Of a DNA stretch of 64,000 bases, positions 12,215-27,000 are shown piece after piece. Position numbers and translations under genes: made by a program. Origin of the DNA: Limnomonas spitsbergensis (lineage: Eukaryota > Chlorophyta > Chlorophyceae > Chlamydomonadales); assembly GCA_037349105.1 (NCBI GenBank), contig JAYJMM010000118.1, forward strand, positions 2,293,501-2,357,500, given 5' to 3'. A model generated the notes under the pieces. The model did no database searches, was not told where the DNA came from, and worked only from the letters and a program-made list of their open reading frames with translations. The stretch's first letter is position 1. Every line of letters starts with the position of its first letter.

Positions 12215-12789
12215 AATTTTGGATCTCTGTGAAGCTATTTAATTGAACACACTCCCGGACTGTAAGATGCATCGAAGGAGTGACAGGTCGAGTTTGCTTC
12301 CAGAGCACTCATCATTGTACCGTAGAACCGAATAGGCTTCGCGCACCCTGATTTCAATATTTTAGCTAATCGTCCGCGCATCAAAAAAAGCCATGTGTCC
12401 GCGCAGCGCTTTTACTGCGCAGCATCCATTTTGAGCCAATATTTTATTTCCTGAGTGCGCAGCCCTTAAGACCGTAGTAATAAATGTCCGCCAGCTACAA
12501 ACAAAGCAACTTCGCGCAGGGCAAATAGCCATTACGTAATGTCAACACAATCGAAAACATCGCTTGGGGCCAAACGAACAGTGCGTAGCGTATAACTCTT
12601 AACCTGTGTTCTCGTTGGGAGTCAGGGCCGAGATGTGGCAGACATGTGATTATTTGGCATCGAAAATTAATCTGCGCTCCCCCTCAAATAATTGTTTGCC
12701 CTGCGACTGACAAGTTCGCGCAGCATGAATTCTTGACTTATTTTTACCGCGCATGTTGTTCGCGCACCCCCCAAAATAATTAATTAATT
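12215..12789. other. AT-richer region studded with GCGCA motifs, no gene seen
   Basis: This stretch between the tRNA and the next retroelement fragment has no supported reading frame. It carries at least eight short GCGCA-containing words (for example near 12338, 12369, 12399, 12414, 12456, 12511, 12715, 12764) in an otherwise AT-rich background. I do not recognise a non-coding RNA here. Confidence 0.4.
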
Positions 12790-13065
12790 GCCGGTTCTAC
12801 GGCCGACCGGGGGCAGGCCGGGCCATGGCCGCACCATGGCCCAGGCTGGAATTGAGCCTTGTCTTTCCCTACCAGCCCCACGTGGCCGAGCGTTTAGCAG
12901 GGCCCAGCGGGTCAATGACATTATACCTCTGGGCCCTGCTCAAAAAGACTCGGCCGCGTGGGCGCCATCTGTTCCGTTGGAGGAAAAGAAACACAAGTTA
13001 AGAGGGAAAGAAGGAGAAGAACAGAAAGGAGAAAGAAATAATTAGAATCCTGTAACATGGCAAGG
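12790..13065 (+). mobile_element. Retroelement 3'-tail fragment
   Basis: The run GTCAATGACATTATACCTC, then TGGGCCCTGCTC, CGGCCGCGTGGGCGCC and a purine-rich GGAAAGAAGGAGAAG tail repeats the signature found several times in 9400-11345. It is another copy of the same element tail, without coding capacity. Confidence 0.55.
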
Positions 13066-15016
13066 GGTTTAGCATGGGGTCCAGGTGACCCCGTACGCTC
13101 CTGCACCTACCCTCTGAAAAGTCACACCCGACTGCTTTGCCGGTTTCCGTGCTGCGCAGCAACACCTCTGATTATTTGTATTTTTAAGCAGGTCCCAGAA
13201 GTGGAACGTCATTGACATAAACATATAGGTTTCCTTCTAAAGGGCAAGGCAGGCATGGCAGCGTGAATCAACCAAGGTCGTCATCCAGATGCGCGCCCTC
13301 ACTGTGCTAGGCATCCAGTTATCTTGTCCAGGTCCTAGAATTCTGGTCTGCATGGCCACTCCATATGCATGCCGACAAGGGCACGAGGGAAGAATGGTGT
13401 TGTGGACTGTCGTGGGAATGCCTGCAACCAGCTAACACCTATGCTGAGGAATGGCTGCTGTCTGCTGGGCGTGCAGATCAATTTACCACTTTACTCTCAG
13501 ATGCTCACGTAGGTGTCTTAAGCTACATTCGAGCTGCACCGCTATGGCCCACGGCTAGGGGGGGCAAAGGCAGCAAGCCCTGTTGCTCAGGCAACGGCTG
13601 TTGGCCAGTCAAGGTCCTGCTTGGCTCAGCGGTGGCGGCTCCATTAAGGTGGCATGGCGCGCACTGGAATACAGACTGTTTGTGTGTGTGATATCTAGTC
13701 GGTGTCCGATGATACAGCCATGGGAGAAAGGTGCAGACTTACATCCATGTCCACTAGCCGGCACTCATGGTACACTGTTCAACCATCAACAAGCATATCA
13801 GTTACAAATCTAGAAGATGGATAATGTTCATCACGGCAGTCTCTGCTCTGGCTATCCTAGCTACCGGGTGTAAGCTGAAACATCAGGAAGTCAGGACAGA
13901 CACCGAAATTCCGGCCTGGAACACAACGCACACAATATCAATGAGCAAACCAGGGAAACAAACGAAGTGCCAATTAGGAGGGCTTACTTGGCGACGGACA
14001 CATTTACTGGGCAATGTACATTAATCTTTAGAGGAAATGTACCTAAACTGACGGGCACCAGACTGCCATGTGCACGATATCGTGCATGAGGAGACCATCA
14101 TGGAGGGCGGCACCAGCAAGACAATCACAGTTGTAGTGGCTGGATGGGCTCGGAGGAATATCAACAGCAGGGTAAGGAAGCCCAGGTACATCACTACGAC
14201 AGGGCATGCACTGCATGTCTATCTTTTGAAACATGTCCTGACACCTAATGTGCTTTTATGTTCCTGTTCCCCAACACTAGTTGCATCAATGTGCAACTCT
14301 TATTACTAGATCAAGAAAAATAACCAATAGTGGCCAGTACAAAGCATCAGCTTGAATCAATACATAGTGACATAAAGATGAAAAGGGAGGGGTTGGCATG
14401 CCATGATATCAATGTGGTAGGAAAACGAATTATCGATGTACAGCATCAATACATCACACTAAATCATGCCCGACGCTCACACGAACGGCAGGTATCAATT
14501 CATAAACTCAGGCTGGTAAGGAATCAAGACGTAATTGAGTTTAAAACTAGATTGCACCCTGGTGGATGGAGGAGGATAATCAATATAATCAATGTAGTAA
14601 AAAAATGAAACAAGGGACCAGACCATCAATACAACTTAGGTAGTTTATAAGACGAGTGAAATCTCATTCACGTAACAATCAATACATGCTTAATTTCGGA
14701 CTCGGATGAATTCCGGTGATGTGTGGGCATGCAGCAGAGGCTGCGAAGGCGGACCAGAACTAGAGCATTTCCTTTTCCAAGAAATGCATTATGCGGCTGT
14801 CGCCCCCCTCCGCGAGCCGTCACATCAGCTTTCGCAATGAATACAACTATGTGGTGCCTGCCGGGCGAATGTGGTGGTGGCAGGAGTTCCTGCCCAAAGC
14901 AGTTTTATGGTCGAATCCTGCCAAGGCCTTCCGTCTTCCAGTAGGAGCGGGATTAAGAGCAGCCACATAATCCTGGTGCTTCACCAGGTGGAGCGGCCAG
15001 CCGAGGCCTCAGCAAA
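13066..15016. other. Intergenic region, no supported gene
   Basis: Reading frames here are short and lack family motifs. Two oddities are visible: a perfect 16-bp palindrome TGCACGATATCGTGCA at 14071-14086, and an AT-rich stretch 14330-14700 in which ATCAATACA or close variants recur about five times. The last hundred or so bases before 15017 are presumably the 3' UTR of the minus-strand protease gene. Confidence 0.45.
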
Positions 15017-18000
15017 CTACTTGGCCTGCAGCTTTGCATTGCCTGTGGTGGCCCACTGGTACGAGTCCCAGGGCCCCAAATTATCACCCACAGTGCTGAT
15101 GTTGAAGTAGGTCAAGCCATCGCGGCTCCTTGTTTTGCAAATCACGTTGGCATATATGTTGACGTAAACGGGGCTGTAGATCTGGAAAGATCCGCTGCTG
15201 GGGGGGATACTGGATCCAAAGACAGGCGCGTTACGCACCGTGACATTACCCAATGTGATCTGAGTGACCGAGGCGTTCGTGTCACCCACCTGCACAAAGC
15301 AGCGTCAGGGAAAGGGGACGGTTTTCACATAACAAAACAGTAAATCGTCCTTTTATTTGGGTGTTTGAAGAGGGTGCCAGTATTCAGAGATCATTTATTG
15401 CCAATGAATACATTTCGGGTCGATGTCGAGACGGAGAGAGAGGTCAACATCCCCAGCAAACCATTGATACACAAATGGACCTGCACCAGCTTTTTCCACA
15501 TCACCCATCTGTTGACAACACCAGCCATCTGACATGTTGCAGACAAGAATGCTAAAAACACTCTGAAATGTGAAAGACGTGGACACCTCTGCCTGAGTAA
15601 GATCGTCCCCAGCTGTGCTCTTTCCATCACTGCTTCGCTCTCGCTTCAGGGCAAAAGCAGCCATCATTCCCTCTCGTCCTCTTGCCACACATTTACACCC
15701 CGAGACTCTCTCTCTCTCTCTTCCTATCGCCTCAAAGGGAAGTAGCAGCCAAGCAGCTTCCCCTCTGTTGCTCTTGTCCCACCTGGATTGTTTGCAGGCC
15801 CACGACGTACGTGAACAGGTAGCCCTCCGCCTGGGTGTAGCGAATGTTGTTGCCAAGGATCCTGGCATAGCGGTACGCAACGTTTAGGCCGGTGGCGCTG
15901 CTGTACGCCATGGGCAGCGGGGAGCCCATCAGCGTGTATGCCCTGGACAAGTCGTTGGTCACGATGCCGGGCAGGTCGTCAGGGTCGGGGTAGACCGTTG
16001 CGGAATACGCGCCGTAGTTTTTGACGACACTGGACTTGTTCATTAAGTCGTTCCCGCTCGATCCCGCCAGCCCCCCGATGGGTAGCCGCATGGATGTCAG
16101 GTTAATTTGAAGTACGGCCCCGTTGTTTGTGACCGAGATGGTGTCGGTGGTACTGACATTGAACCAATCGACGACCAGCAACTGGTACGTGTCAGAGGCC
16201 AGCAGCGTGGTGCTGGGCGCCAAGGGAGGGCTAGATCCAGCGGGAGTGGATCCGAAGATCTGCATGCCCGCTAGGTAAGCCGTACCTTGGGCCTGGCTGG
16301 GCAGCACCTGCAAAAGTTGCAAATGAATGAAAGTTTTTACATCTGGATGCCGGTTCATAATCCCTTTACCTTGCACACAAGATATTTAATCCAGCCACTT
16401 ACGATTCAAATTCATAAATCCATACCTGAATGACACCAGCGTCAAAGCCACGGTTCCAAGTGGTCCAGCAGCGCACGCCGAAGGTGACACCGGCGGGTGT
16501 GCCAGCCAAGCCAGAAAGGAAGGTCTGAGGGGCGAGCAGGGACATAGCAGACAATTCAGTCAGTGCATAAAACTCAAAATAATCAGACACAAACACACGA
16601 TGACACAACGTTTTGCTGCCCACACAGGATTTTGTTATTTTTTTAGTGGCGCTGTCTTTCCCTCTCAATGCTTTGGCTACTTGTTGAGATGCTGTCATCC
16701 CAGTGCGTATTGTTTCTGTGCACCAGTCCGCTAATGGGCCTAGGATGTATGGTTCAGGTTTCAGCTGCAGCAGCCACTCACTTTGAGAAGGAACTTCCAG
16801 CCTGTGCTGCAGGTGCCGTCCAGGTTGACATCCGAGCCATCCGTGCATGTTGGCAGGCGGAACTTGTACCTAGGTACAGCAATACACATTTATTAATACA
16901 TGCATCAATACGTACATCATGCAGATTAAACTGTCTGGTATGCCAGGGGTGCCAACATGAGAGAAGGGCATATTTCCATCCGGCTGTTGTCGTCTGCTTT
17001 TCGCATCTATCAATCAAGCTGTCTAGCTCCATGAACCAGCCTGCCCAAAGGAGTTTTATTTCTGAGATTAATGCGCAGGCAATCAATTGCAGCCACTCAT
17101 GTGCTCCTTGCAAGCGAAACTGGAACATTGCCGGGAAATAGAGGTAAAAGGTCAGCACAGCCGGGTAAGCTGGCATGCCCACCTATGCCCCAATCTTAAA
17201 CAAAATTGAAAGGTACACTCCATCAATGTACCTATGGGTGCAAGCATTCCTTGTTTTACTTGCTGAAGCCACAGGGTTAAGGTATAAGTGTGAAGGGTTA
17301 CTCTATTTGTACCTGGGGACGGATTGCTGCGCCGAGAAGCTGAGGGTCTGGTTGCCGGTGGCGTTGCGGTACACGTCACACTGTAGGCCTCCGATATACG
17401 CTGCGTAAAGAGTCACACAATGCAATAAGCTCAGTAACATACAATAATAACCTAAGGAAAGCTGGACAGTTTCATAAATAACGCAAGGCAGCTGCATGAG
17501 CACCACATCTAGGGAGTAATATTATAACCACAAGGCAGATGCATTAGTCATGCATGCAATTTACATTCTTACCACAAGGCAGTTATATTAGTAACGCACA
17601 GCAGCTGCATAAGTTATGCTAGGCGGCCTCCTAAGCACTCCTCAGTCCTGGCTAACCTCGGCAGCGGCTGCGAGTGAGGGATGGATAGGCAGAGGGTGCA
17701 CCGCCAATAAAACCCATTTACTGCCGTCGTTTGTTCCGTTTCTCACACTGCAGCTGCAGAGGCAAGTGACCGACAGCGCCTCACACCCGGCCCCACCGCG
17801 TGACATGCCTCCATAGTCCATACCTACCATTTTGTCGGCAACGCCAACCTATGCTGCAGCCAAAGTGATCGGCTGTTATATCGGCTCTTATATCCAAAGT
17901 GATCGGCTCTCACAATCCACGCTGAGCCACAAACATTACTGGTACCGGTAATGAAGTCGTGCATTATTATGATTTATTTATCTACACACTTCTTCTCACC

Positions 18001-21000
18001 AGCACTGCCCAAAGAGTCTGCTGCCACCTTGGGCTGCCAGACCAGCGGATTGTAGACCATGCTGTTCAGGAACTGGTAGGGCCCTGCCACCCCCGCATTG
18101 CAGCTGGAGTAACGGAGCATCATTGTGGCTGAGCTGATGGGCCGCAGGGCAAAGCGAATGACGAGCTGGTGGGGCTGCAAGGACGGGAAGAGAAAAAATG
18201 TCAGATGGAGGCTGCAGGTTAACGGGTTAGAGAAAATTGTACCGAATTACCGGTAGCCAGAATAAGACCCCTAAATTTCCTGGACTCGGCAGGGTGTTCA
18301 TTAGATGTGTGGGGGGTGCCGCTGACAGTAACAGGTGGGGTGAGGGGCTGCTGCCGGGTGAACAGGTCATTTTGTATTTGATGTTCATGGGCTGTTTGTT
18401 TTTATTCTAGCACTTCCTGCTTTCACTGCCTTGCCCCCTAAAAAGTTTTGAAGGTGAGTGCAGTAATAACAGCCACGGGGTGATCTCCATGTCATGAACT
18501 CATGATGATAACAAGACTAGCAGCATAGGTGCGGCCCATGCTGCACTCTTTATTTCACCCCAGGTCACGGCGTGGGTGTTCGGGGCTCTGGCTATTCAAA
18601 TACACAAATGATGCTGTCATCCAAATTAAACCAGGTGAGGACAAGCGAAAGCCTCTCAAGGTCCAACGTATTAATCGAGGGACTGGCAATAAGTAACAGG
18701 TCATTGCACTCGGGCCTGCTGGTTACTCTTTAATGCCTCAGGTTACTCTAATATGACTCAGTGATCATGGCAAATGTCAGGGCTCCGGGTGATCCTTTAA
18801 GCACACGCAGGCCTTCAACAAATAAATTTGGGTGCCTTCATTCATTTCTTGGAAAGAGGGTAAGCAACAAAGAGCCAATTCAGTGTTCACTTGTCTCATT
18901 CATGAGATGGCGGTGAGCGTGATGCATCGCGAGTATTTGGTGAATAAAGCTGAATCTAAATATTGTATTGAACAAGTTGGTGTTACTAGGCAGGGCAAAT
19001 AAAAAAGGGTCAACAAACACAGCCGATCCAGCGGTCCCTAATTTTACTCACAGATGTGGTTGTGAGCGTAATGCATGGCGAGTTCTTGGTGATGGGCAGG
19101 CCTGTCAGGATGGGCTCAAAGACGTCCACTACCACCACGCCGTCAATCATGAGCTGGCAGCCTGCACAAGTCACCTGCAAGATCCACACATGTGTGTAAG
19201 AGTTCAAATGATAGAATTTTCAAAACCACGCACGTGCCCATGGTTTCCCGGATTTGCTGCATGGACGCAGCGCTGGCGTGGTATGGGATTATGCAAACGC
19301 GCATGCCGTCCAAAGCTGAAATCACAGGTCCGCCACGTCTGTACCAACATCGGAACATCCACAACTCTGCATATGCCGTGATAAGAATAGTGAGATCATA
19401 AGACTCGCTACAGCACATGAAACTGTGGTGGGTTGCGGATGGAATCTGGCTTCTACGCTTGGACAACACACTGGTGCAGGGGCTAAGACTATATTTGCGC
19501 CTGGCCACAATCTGGAAGGAGATTCACCCATCCTTTTAAGTGGATGAAAATGTTGGAAGCAATTCATATTGCACACCATTTGGAAAGCGCATGTGGGAAA
19601 CAATCACGTCCCCTCCCGTGGGGCCTGACAAGTCAATAACAAACGCAGGTTAGGCCTAGGCCACATCCGCGCCGTCAGCGTAGGACAGCGTGGGCTCCCC
19701 AATCCTGGGAGGCATCACCGCTGATGCGCGGCACAAACAAATGAGAAATGCTGCTTCCCAAGTTGCAACAACACACAAGCATACATCCATCCAAAGCATT
19801 CGTCCATCCAACAGTTCCACGCTTGACATTTCAGTTTTGGGGTTGATGTTTTTGGTGGCCAGGGCTTCTGGTTTGGCATTTGGGTTTGGGGGTCCTGGGT
19901 TTCGGTTTGGGTTTTTAATTTGGGTCCAGGGTTCATTCCAGAGTCTAAGGCCACCCATTTGTCACATCACCCTCACAGAGTGGGACAGGGCCAGTGCCGT
20001 CCATGAGCCTGGCAAGAGGCAAACCTAATTAGGGTTTGAGGCAAAGTTCAAGCCACACATGAGCCACACATATATTAACCCGTGCTTCTCAACCGCCCTC
20101 ACAATGAAGGACAAGGCCGGTGCCGTCCACGAGCCTGGCATTAGGAAGGCCTGCATGAAGCCAACAGCTGCCGTCGCCGAGCTGCTCAAGGCAGCGTCCC
20201 CTGGGAAGAACAGCTGGCCGAGCTGCCCAGCCTGGGCCGGGTCCAGCAGTGTAGTAGTGTACTGATATTGGGCGCTGGGGGTGGCGGTGGCCACTGAGGA
20301 AAAGCCAATGGGGGTGGCGGTGGTGTTGACCTTATTGTAGAAGACCTGCGGGGTGCGGCGAAAAGGGTGGAGGGTTGGGGAGTGGCTTGGAGTGTAGAGG
20401 TCAGGGAAGGTCTAGGATCCAGTTTGTGTACTTATACGGATGGTGCTGTCATTGTTCTAATTGTAAGATGCTTGCAGACAAGGAGGGCTTGCGTGTCAGC
20501 AGGCAGAGGGGCAGGAATACGTGCCAGGCTGTGAGAAACGAGGGGGGCAGTCCATGGGAGGCATACACAATATTGTAAGTACAACCCAGCCCCCATTTCA
20601 CAGGTACAAAGCTCTCTGTACTGCGCATGGGCAGAGTTCTTCATTTCATTTTGGTGAATTAGTTGCCCATAACCACTCAGGTACTTGATCCTAAGTACTG
20701 GACATAGAGCGCTCTATCTAGGGCAGTGTTAGAGAGACTCAAGACAGGCTCTCACTAGAAGCATGCAGGGTCAGTGGAGAGAGGCGCGAGACAGGATGTG
20801 AGTGGCACACTCTGGAGCAGTACAGGAGAGACTGGGGAGAAGCATTCACTGACACACTTTCAGGTCCTGTTTAATGATATCTAGAAAAGGCTCTCCCTGG
20901 CACACTGTGTGGAATGGGAACCCTCTGCATACACCGTGCTGTCATGCGTGCCCAAATAGGGCAGACACCTGCACCAGAATCTTCATTCAGGTATCGAACT

Positions 21001-24000
21001 TGTCCTTTCTACTGCACATTAGGGTGACTCTGCTACAGGACAGCTGCATCACAGTCTTGGGTCAGGAAGGCCATGAAGGTTCAGGGAGGACTGCCGCTAG
21101 TCCAGGGAGGACTGCTGCTAGGGGCACCATCCAAGACCCCTCCAGTTTTGGTGCCCAGCTACCTGTGGCAGCTGCCCAGCAGCCTCTGCCAAAGGTGGTC
21201 TGGTCCACACAAAATAAGCAAAGGTTCATACCGGTTGCTAGGGGCCTGCCACAGGCATGAAAGCCACGCATGTTGAACATACCTGCCACAGGCTTATCAG
21301 CTGCATGTTTTGAACATACCTGCCACAGGCTAGACAGCCGCGCGTTCTGCACGTAGTCAGGCATTATGAAGGTGCTGCTGGGCGCTCCCGTCAGGAAGTC
21401 GTAGTAGGATGCGTAGGAGGTGGCCTTGGGCGGCAGGAACAACAGGTTGTACCGCACATTGGCCATGGGGAATGCGATGCGCAGCTCGAAATTAAACCAG
21501 CCTGATGAGTCAGCAGGAGGGACAGGGAGATCAGTCCTGAGAGCGGTACTGAGATCAAGACCGCCAGACAGAAAGTTTAATTCCTGTGCAGAAACTACCG
21601 TTGAAAGATCTCTTGCGACTAATGGTACAGTCCGTCAGAGGTTGAGTGACCTGGGGTCCCTGAGCTGAACACGACCAAACAAGCGCACCTGCGCCTTGTG
21701 CATTAAAGAGCCCGATTTGGGTGGTCGAGTTGAGTGGCACCTGCTGGCCGTTTATGAATACCCATGTGCTCAGGCTGCTGGCAGTGGTCTGCACCTGCAG
21801 GCCCCACATGCCCGTCATGTTGAGACGCAGCAGGGCGGTGAGCCGGACAATGACCTGCAGGCACCAGGGTTAGGGGGCAGGGTTTAGAGCAGGTCGTTGG
21901 TCGAAAACGGGGGAAAGGAAAACGTGCGTTTCCTACCAGGAGATAAATGAAATATAGCTGAATCAAGAAGAGAAACTCAAACAGAGGATTAGACCCTGTG
22001 TTGCGCTCTAGGCGGTCCGGCTGGTGGGATCTAGTGTGAAGGTTTTCGTGTTTACTGTCTTCAACCTGAACCCTTGTGAGGCCTCCACCCTGTGTTGCAC
22101 TCAAAAGCTGTGAGGTTGGTGGGGTGTAGGGTACAAGGTTCAGAATAAAACAACAGCAAAGACCTAGCACCTTCCTTAACCCTTATGCTGACTCACCCCT
22201 GTGTTGTACTTGAATGCTGTGAGGTTGGTTGGGTAGGCGGGGCTGCTGACGTTCCGCAGTGACACGTCGATGGGCGGCCCGACAATGGTGTTGAGGAAAA
22301 GGTTGCCAGTGGTGGCGTGGTACGTCTCTGTCAGCCCGGGGAAGGAGACCGATGCGGGTGGAGCCACGCTGTACATCGGGTTCACACTCACCAGTACTGC
22401 AGAGTAACACGTGTGAAGGGAGTGAGGCTGGAAAGTCAAGGGGGAAAGCAAATCATACCTGGACCCTGCAACATGACGGCTACAGAACAGCGCGGCTAAA
22501 TGCCGGGCCCGCATATGCACCACTTGATCAACAGATTAAGGCAACCCCTCTGTGCCGGCATCATCCCTTCACCCCTACCTGACTTAAGTTGGTTGGTGGC
22601 GAGCCAAGCGGACAGCCCGGTGTTGACCCTCGACTGAGAGAGCCACGGCAACGGGACGAGCGGCAAGAAGGCGGAGCCCATGAGCAGCGCCTTGGCCTGC
22701 AACAGACAAGGAGAATCTGCTGTCATCATATGTGCATACAGGGGTGTGCATGTACTAGTATTTATGTATTCATATACTGGGTAGCCATGACTCCATGAGC
22801 AGCGCCTTGGCCTGCAAAAGGTGAACCAGGGCAGAAAACAGATATGAAAATACTGGGAAAGTAGCTTTTGACAGCATTCATAAAATCCCGTGATTGCCTG
22901 AGTTGGAGCGTCCTCCACACATTTTTGAGGAGTGTGAAATGCACGCACATGGAATATTACCCTCCCAACCACACGCCGGTCTTCCCTGCACATGATAAAA
23001 TATCCACCTGCTCCATTTCTCCCCATTCTGCAATATTACCATTTTTGTTCACAAACCACCACCAACCGCCGCTTGCATTACCAACTGCCATCAACCACAT
23101 TACTGAGCAGGCATCATTCTGTCATGCCAAGGCCACGAGTCCAGGCGAGAGTTGGTGTTGTCAAAGCATTCCCGCATGAACCCAGGGATAAGCTGCAAGG
23201 GGCCGCAGCATATGCCACACTTATTCACATGCATGCACACAACTATGATCCAAGATCCAAGCACGCACCAGTGCTCCCTTGTAGTAGTTTCCGTCCGATG
23301 CCCCCAGCAGGCTCAGAGTGATAGCTGCAGTTCCGCTCACGATAGGGGTGGCCATGGATGTGCCATTGAGGGGGCCATAGGTGTGGGAGACGACTGAACC
23401 AGCAGGAGGGAGAGGGGTAGAACGGGAGGGTCGTCAGCAACAAGCCCAATGGCCACAAATGTAGGGTATCAAGCAAATATAAACCGCAAACATTTGTTGG
23501 CACGCTGCAGTGGCTTCCCAGATGCCCTGCATTTTCAGGGGCTTGATAGGCAGGCAGGTACGGCAGGCGGCCAGGCAGGGTATCAAGAAACGACACACTC
23601 AGGACAAAAGCAGCACCGCTAACTTATCCATTTAGAGGCAAATCCCTCACTAAAACAATGCAGGGCCAAAGATCTGAATCCCTTACTTAGTTATTTGCGC
23701 ACAAACCTTCAGGCTGTCATCAGGCCCTAGCTTGCTGCATTTTCGAGTGTTCAACCCCCACCTTCCACACCACACCACACCCGATCAGCAAAGTAAATCA
23801 TCAGAGAGTGCATCCCCCTCTCCTGTATGCCCCTGGTGAGGTTCTTCTTGCCGCCTAAATGCTGAGGTTACTGCATAGACACATCCGCCCCACATCCTGT
23901 TTTAACAGCAACTACAGCACAAGATATCCTTTCCACATGGCTAAGTAAGGTCTCCTAATGAAATGTCGGTTAATTTTTTGTGTCTGCCCACCTCCTGAGC

Positions 24001-27000
24001 TGTTCTGGTACAGTGTGCTGTAGATCTGCATCCCTGGGGCGCCCACGTGGACCGTCTGGCGGCCAAAGTTGGAGAAGTAGGCCTGCAAGGACAGGGAAGA
24101 ACCAGAGGGTAAAAATATGCAACAGAGGGGAGTGAAGCAAGATCTGAGCAATGCGGGACAGGTGTTGCTTAGGTAGGTTTCAGGATTTCCTAGGTTATTA
24201 GTATCCTCAGGGAATCCTCAGGGAGTTTCAGTCGAAGGTGCTGCAGTAGGGCATTCCCACTTCCCAGACCAAGCGCCCTGGCACGCACCTGCTGGTTGGC
24301 GGTGTCAGCAGCTCACACACAAGACACATTCTCCAGCTTCACCACCACCACAAAGGCATGCATAGAAATAAACTTCTTCCCACAAGGGCACAAGGGTTGA
24401 GGAAACAGTGCAGCATTCCTACCTCCTACATCCGCTGGTTGGAAGCATCTTTGACGCCCACACACAAAACCTGTTCTAGCTATACTCGGCAAGAATAGTG
24501 GGAGTTACTGGGCAAGTAAAGGAAGCAGTGCAGCAGTTCTCCTTGTACCAAGAGCCCATGCACTTACGCGCTGGTTGGTTGCGTCTGTGGCGCCCACGCA
24601 CAGCACGTTCTCCAGCTTCACCAGGCAGGGGCAGAAGGAGTAGCCGCGAAGGTTGAAGTTGTCCAGATCAATGTTGTCATTCCCTGTTTGGGACGTGTTT
24701 GTTTAGTAAAGCATGTCGTTCCCTGATGGCGCTAGTTGATAGCAGTCACATAAGGACAAAGATTGAAGGTAAGGACTTTATCTCCCACAAGCAATGTGTG
24801 GAGCGGATTCCGCTGGTGTGCTTTGTTCAGCCTAGTGAAGACAGGCCCACAGACGATCTGCCAGGCAACCAGAGATCTAACTTGCTAGAATGAAGGAGCA
24901 CCTGTCCATCAGAGGAGGTCATGGGTGCCGCAAACATCAACGAGCACCAATGGCGCAGCCTTGCGGTCACATGCATATATCCGCCTCAGATCCCTCAAGG
25001 CCTTCCATTGCATATAGACAACGGTTTAGAGATTCAAAGGCATATGGACACATAAGAGATCCATTCCTGTCCATCCGACGAGCACACTTCTATCCATCGA
25101 TGACCAAAATATAATCAGCAGACCTATTGACCTATGCCTTGTCTGACCATCTGTTGCAGTCAGCCCCCCCTCACCCCCTACATCGCTTGAACTCCATTCC
25201 AGGCGACACAGCACAATCAGCCCACCTGAGGCAACCACTGCTAGCATGCCCTTGTCAGCCATAGGCTGCATGGCCAGTGTGTATGCGCTTGTCCGTGCCA
25301 GCATGTACGAGGGCGCTGGGTTCAGAGGGTACGAGCCGTATGAGTAGTCGCTGGGCGTAAAGGAGCAAGACACAATGTGGGCGCCCATCCTGAGCGCGTA
25401 GTCAAACGCTTTGAAGACGTCTGACGAGGCCATGTTGCCGCCGACGCAGTCTGACACCTGATGCACGGTAAAAGACATGATTGGTGACGCGAGCGGGCAT
25501 GAGGGCAGGCATGAGAGATTGCCACTGTGTGACACCTGGGATGGGATGAGTGGGAAGAGGGAGGCATGAAAGGTGACATGAGGGGTGGCCAGCAGATTTA
25601 CGCAGGCAGGCATGAGGCGTGGCCTACCAGGGCCTGAAGGGTGGCATGGGCAAACCCTCCAGAAAGATGCTGGATCCGTTTCCCTCCTATTTGCTGCTCT
25701 CACCCTCAGGATCATGAGCTTGACCCCGGGCGCAATGCCCGTGATCCCCTGGAGATTGTTCTGGGCTGCTCCTACGAGGCCCGCCACGTGGGTTCCGTGG
25801 AAGGAGGCCGGGTCGACGCTGGAGTCGGCATAGGGCATGGAGGTACCATTGCACCTGCACTCCGGAAGGGAGGGGGGGCATAAGGCATGGAGGTGGATAT
25901 TGCAACAACACACGGAGGGGGGAATCAGGCATTAAGGTACCATTGCACCAGCAAGGGGAGGGAGGGGAGGGATTGGTCATTTGCGTTGGGCTCGAGCTGC
26001 GCTGCTTCCTTCAGTCCCACGCCTCGCGTCAAGCCTAGCTTTCCTCTCTCTTGATCTAGGTGGATGCACTTTCCGGGCTGCGCAGGCTGTGTCGAGCTTT
26101 TCTAGGAGAGGCTGCTCTATAGACTGCCATTGAGATTAGTGGAATACCGGTGAGCAATTATGGGCTTGAGCTTTGACTTTGTGATTATAAACAGACCATG
26201 TACAGTCCACCGTCAGAGGGAGCACCTACATAACCCTGTTATTTTGAAGCTGTGTCTGCTGTAAGTTAGCTAAATCATGGCCTCTGTGTCGGCTGCAAGT
26301 AAGCTACATCATGGCATGGGAATTGGAGGGCCTGGCATAGCCTGGCATAGCCCTGCCCTACGAGCCGATGATGGTTGTTCCCCATCGGCCCTGTGCTGGC
26401 CGCCTAGCCCCTGGCCCAAGGGGGTCTGGTGGGGTGTGAAGCGGCGCTGAGGAGCCCACCCCACTGACTAGCGTGGCATATTAGCAGAAACAAGGGTCAC
26501 TCTCAAGAAGCAAGCAATGGCTCATGCATGAGAGGGGGTCATGTGCCTAGTGTCACCCAGCCCTTGCGACTAGAGATAATTAAAACAGTCAAAAAGGCCT
26601 TGCATGATCTGTTGCGGCTGTTACTGCTGGACGTCCTCACCTGTTGCAGCTGCCCGTGATGGTGTCGTAGCCGTTGCACTGACCGGCGAAGCTGTACCCA
26701 TACACATCATCAATATAGCCTGCATGTAAACAATGCGCGGTGCCGCTTAATAAAAGGTGGAAATTATATCAAGTTGCCGATCCCTACGCTTAACCCTTCA
26801 GGCGTATTCATGTTTCCATGCAATCAATCCTTCAGCGCCAAGTGGCGCTGAAATGTGAACCCAGTCACATCATTGACATCTCCCCGGCTTGTCCTAGGAT
26901 TTTGGGGTTTAATATGATGTGCTGTCTTGGTTATTTGTGCTTGTGTCCTCCCATTTGCTTTGCTAGGCCCTTTCGATAAAGGCTTTGGGTGGATGCATTA

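Noticed and set aside
14330..14608. 92-codon plus-strand frame
   Set aside because: AT-rich, low-complexity, contains the recurring ATCAATACA word and has no recognisable domain.
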